Source: Bacteroidales bacterium (GTDB taxonomy: Bacteria > Bacteroidota > Bacteroidia > Bacteroidales > ML635J-15). From it: a stretch of 15,038 bases of DNA. The notes beneath the pieces are model-generated. The model ran no database searches. It was not told the origin of the DNA and saw only the letters and a list, made by a program, of their open reading frames with translations. The position numbers and the translations under genes were made by a program. The stretch spans positions 1-15,038 of the forward strand of contig JAQVPT010000054.1 of assembly GCA_028701945.1 (NCBI GenBank). Direction: 5' to 3'. Shown one piece after another: positions 14,252-15,038 of the stretch; the stretch's first letter is position 1; every line of letters begins with the position of its first letter.

Positions 14252-14683
14252 ATGAAAAACACTATTAAATTCTTACTTATTGCTGTGATAATGTTCTCTT
14301 TCACTGCAGTTAAAGCACAAAAAGAGGTTGGTATTTGGAAAACTATTGATGATGAAACTAACAAAGCAAAATCTCATGTTGAGCTATTTATTAAAAATGG
14401 CAAGTTGTACGGAAAAATTGTAAAACTAATCAGCCCAGAGGTAGAAAACCCTTTATGTACTGCATGTCAGGGGAATTTATATAACGAGCCAATTATTGGT
14501 ATGCAAATTGTAAATGGACTTTCAAAACGCAAATCAGACTGGTTTATGAAATTAGGGATATTAGACCCCAATAACGGAAAAGTTTATGATTGTAAAATGT
14601 GGCTTGAAGATGAAAACACTTTAAATGTGCGAGGTTTTCAAGGCCCATTCTATCGTACACAAACATGGTATAGAGTTGAATAA
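14252..14683 (+). CDS. Exported DUF2147-family protein
   Basis: The 143-residue protein has a signal peptide (about 1-22, ending AVKAQ). The mature part matches the DUF2147 family (PF09917) in order and spacing: GIWKTIDDETNKAKSHVELF (27-46), GKLYGKIVKL (50-59), a CTAC pair (69-72), PIIGMQIVNGL (80-90), ILDPNNGKVYDCKMW (103-117), LNVRGFQGPF (124-133) and the end RTQTWYRVE (135-143). The family is exported, built largely of beta-strands with a lipocalin-like look, and has no known biochemical function. The CxxC pair may form a disulfide in the periplasm. The gene ends only 4 bases before the stop of the convergent O-methyltransferase gene, leaving no room for a separate terminator. Confidence 0.9.
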   Translation: MKNTIKFLLIAVIMFSFTAVKAQKEVGIWKTIDDETNKAKSHVELFIKNGKLYGKIVKLISPEVENPLCTACQGNLYNEPIIGMQIVNGLSKRKSDWFMKLGILDPNNGKVYDCKMWLEDENTLNVRGFQGPFYRTQTWYRVE

Positions 14684-14687
14684 CAAA

Positions 14688-15038
14688 TTATTGTTTTTGT
14701 AATATCATCAGACCATCTCGTAATGGAAGTATAATTTTCTTTACCCGATGGTCTTTTTGTATGTATTCGTTAAATTCAATTATTCCCTTCGTCATATAAT
14801 CATTAGATGCAACAGGTTTAAAAATCTTATTATCCCACAGCACATTATCTGCAATAATTAAGGCATTATCAGTAGTTTTAGACATTATGCTCTGATAATA
14901 ATCAAGATACTCGCGTTTATCACCGTCAATAAAAACGAAATCGAATTGCTCGTCTAATTTTGGAATTATCGTAGTTGCATCACCCGAAATTGATAGTATT
15001 TTTTGATTAAGTTCTGCTCTATCAAAATATTTTTTAGA
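14688..15038 (-). CDS. SAM-dependent O-methyltransferase, C-terminal part (cut by window edge)
   Basis: The reading frame is open from the right edge (15038) to a TAA at 14690-14688, giving the last 116 residues. It reads SKKYFDRAELNQKILSISGD, then FDFVFIDGDKREYLDYYQ, where the aspartates sit at the metal/SAM site of the family. ALIIADNVLWDNKI follows, with the Asp-Asn metal ligand pair, and the end is VKKIILPLRDGLMILQKQ. This is the class of metal-dependent O-methyltransferases (Methyltransf_3, related to catechol and caffeoyl-CoA O-methyltransferases and to bacterial YrrM). About 95 N-terminal residues, including the glycine-rich SAM loop, lie outside the window. A Met at 14885 is internal and is not the start. 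Confidence 0.9.
   Translation of the reverse strand, partial: SKKYFDRAELNQKILSISGDATTIIPKLDEQFDFVFIDGDKREYLDYYQSIMSKTTDNALIIADNVLWDNKIFKPVASNDYMTKGIIEFNEYIQKDHRVKKIILPLRDGLMILQKQ

Noticed and set aside
14688..14885. Complete 65-residue gene on the minus strand
   Set aside because: The frame stays open to the right edge and the upstream residues (FDFVFIDGDKREYLDYYQ) are conserved O-methyltransferase sequence, so the Met at 14885 is internal.

Overview
The window is a stretch of low-GC chromosome from a member of the Bacteroidota, probably an environmental or uncultured lineage. Three kinds of evidence support this. Protein families are typical of the phylum: a type IX secretion system (T9SS) type A sorting domain, a 'PQAINFQAIARDG' surface-protein N-terminus, a carboxypeptidase-regulatory-like lipoprotein, a DUF2147 protein and a GldN-like protein. 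Start codons lack purine-rich ribosome binding sites. Several genes have the phylum's -7 promoter element TAnnTTTG upstream. No rRNA, tRNA, CRISPR array or transposase gene was seen.

Layout, left to right. Positions 1-728 (minus) hold a surface-protein gene cut by the window edge and a small T9SS cargo-like protein, probably one transcription unit behind a good promoter at 794-824. Positions 1035-3530 (plus) hold the most unusual gene: a single 831-residue polypeptide joining the three parts of the functionally unsolved AmmeMemoRadiSam system (Memo, AMMECR1, radical SAM enzyme), with a signal-peptide-like N-terminus and a C-terminal zinc-ribbon-like cysteine set. Positions 3531-3838 contain three adjacent short tandem arrays, including 17 heptamers. 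A PfkB-family sugar kinase (3839-4783, minus), an almost empty AT-rich spacer, and a cysteine-rich lipoprotein (5152-5823, minus) follow. Divergent from the lipoprotein is a PepD-type M20 dipeptidase (5886-7343, plus), then two palindromes related to one upstream of the fusion gene, a SHOCT-domain membrane peptide (7523-7756) and an outer-membrane porin-like barrel (7868-9148).

Positions 9164-9393 carry a non-coding miniature transposable element (MITE-like): 19-bp terminal inverted repeats with one mismatch, flanked by a 10-bp direct repeat, and filled with nested hairpins. Next come a class I methyltransferase (9482-10054), an EF-G-type GTPase outside any str operon (10337-12406), a CvfB-like S1-domain protein (12435-13271), a lipoprotein resembling the T9SS/gliding protein GldN (13494-14072), a DUF2147 exported protein (14252-14683) and, convergent and cut by the window edge, an O-methyltransferase (14688-15038).

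No single pathway unites the region. It looks like housekeeping genes (dipeptidase, EF-G, CvfB-like) mixed with envelope and surface proteins. The best leads are the triple fusion, the MITE-like element, the family of three GTAGGT palindromes, the tandem arrays and the GldN-like lipoprotein.
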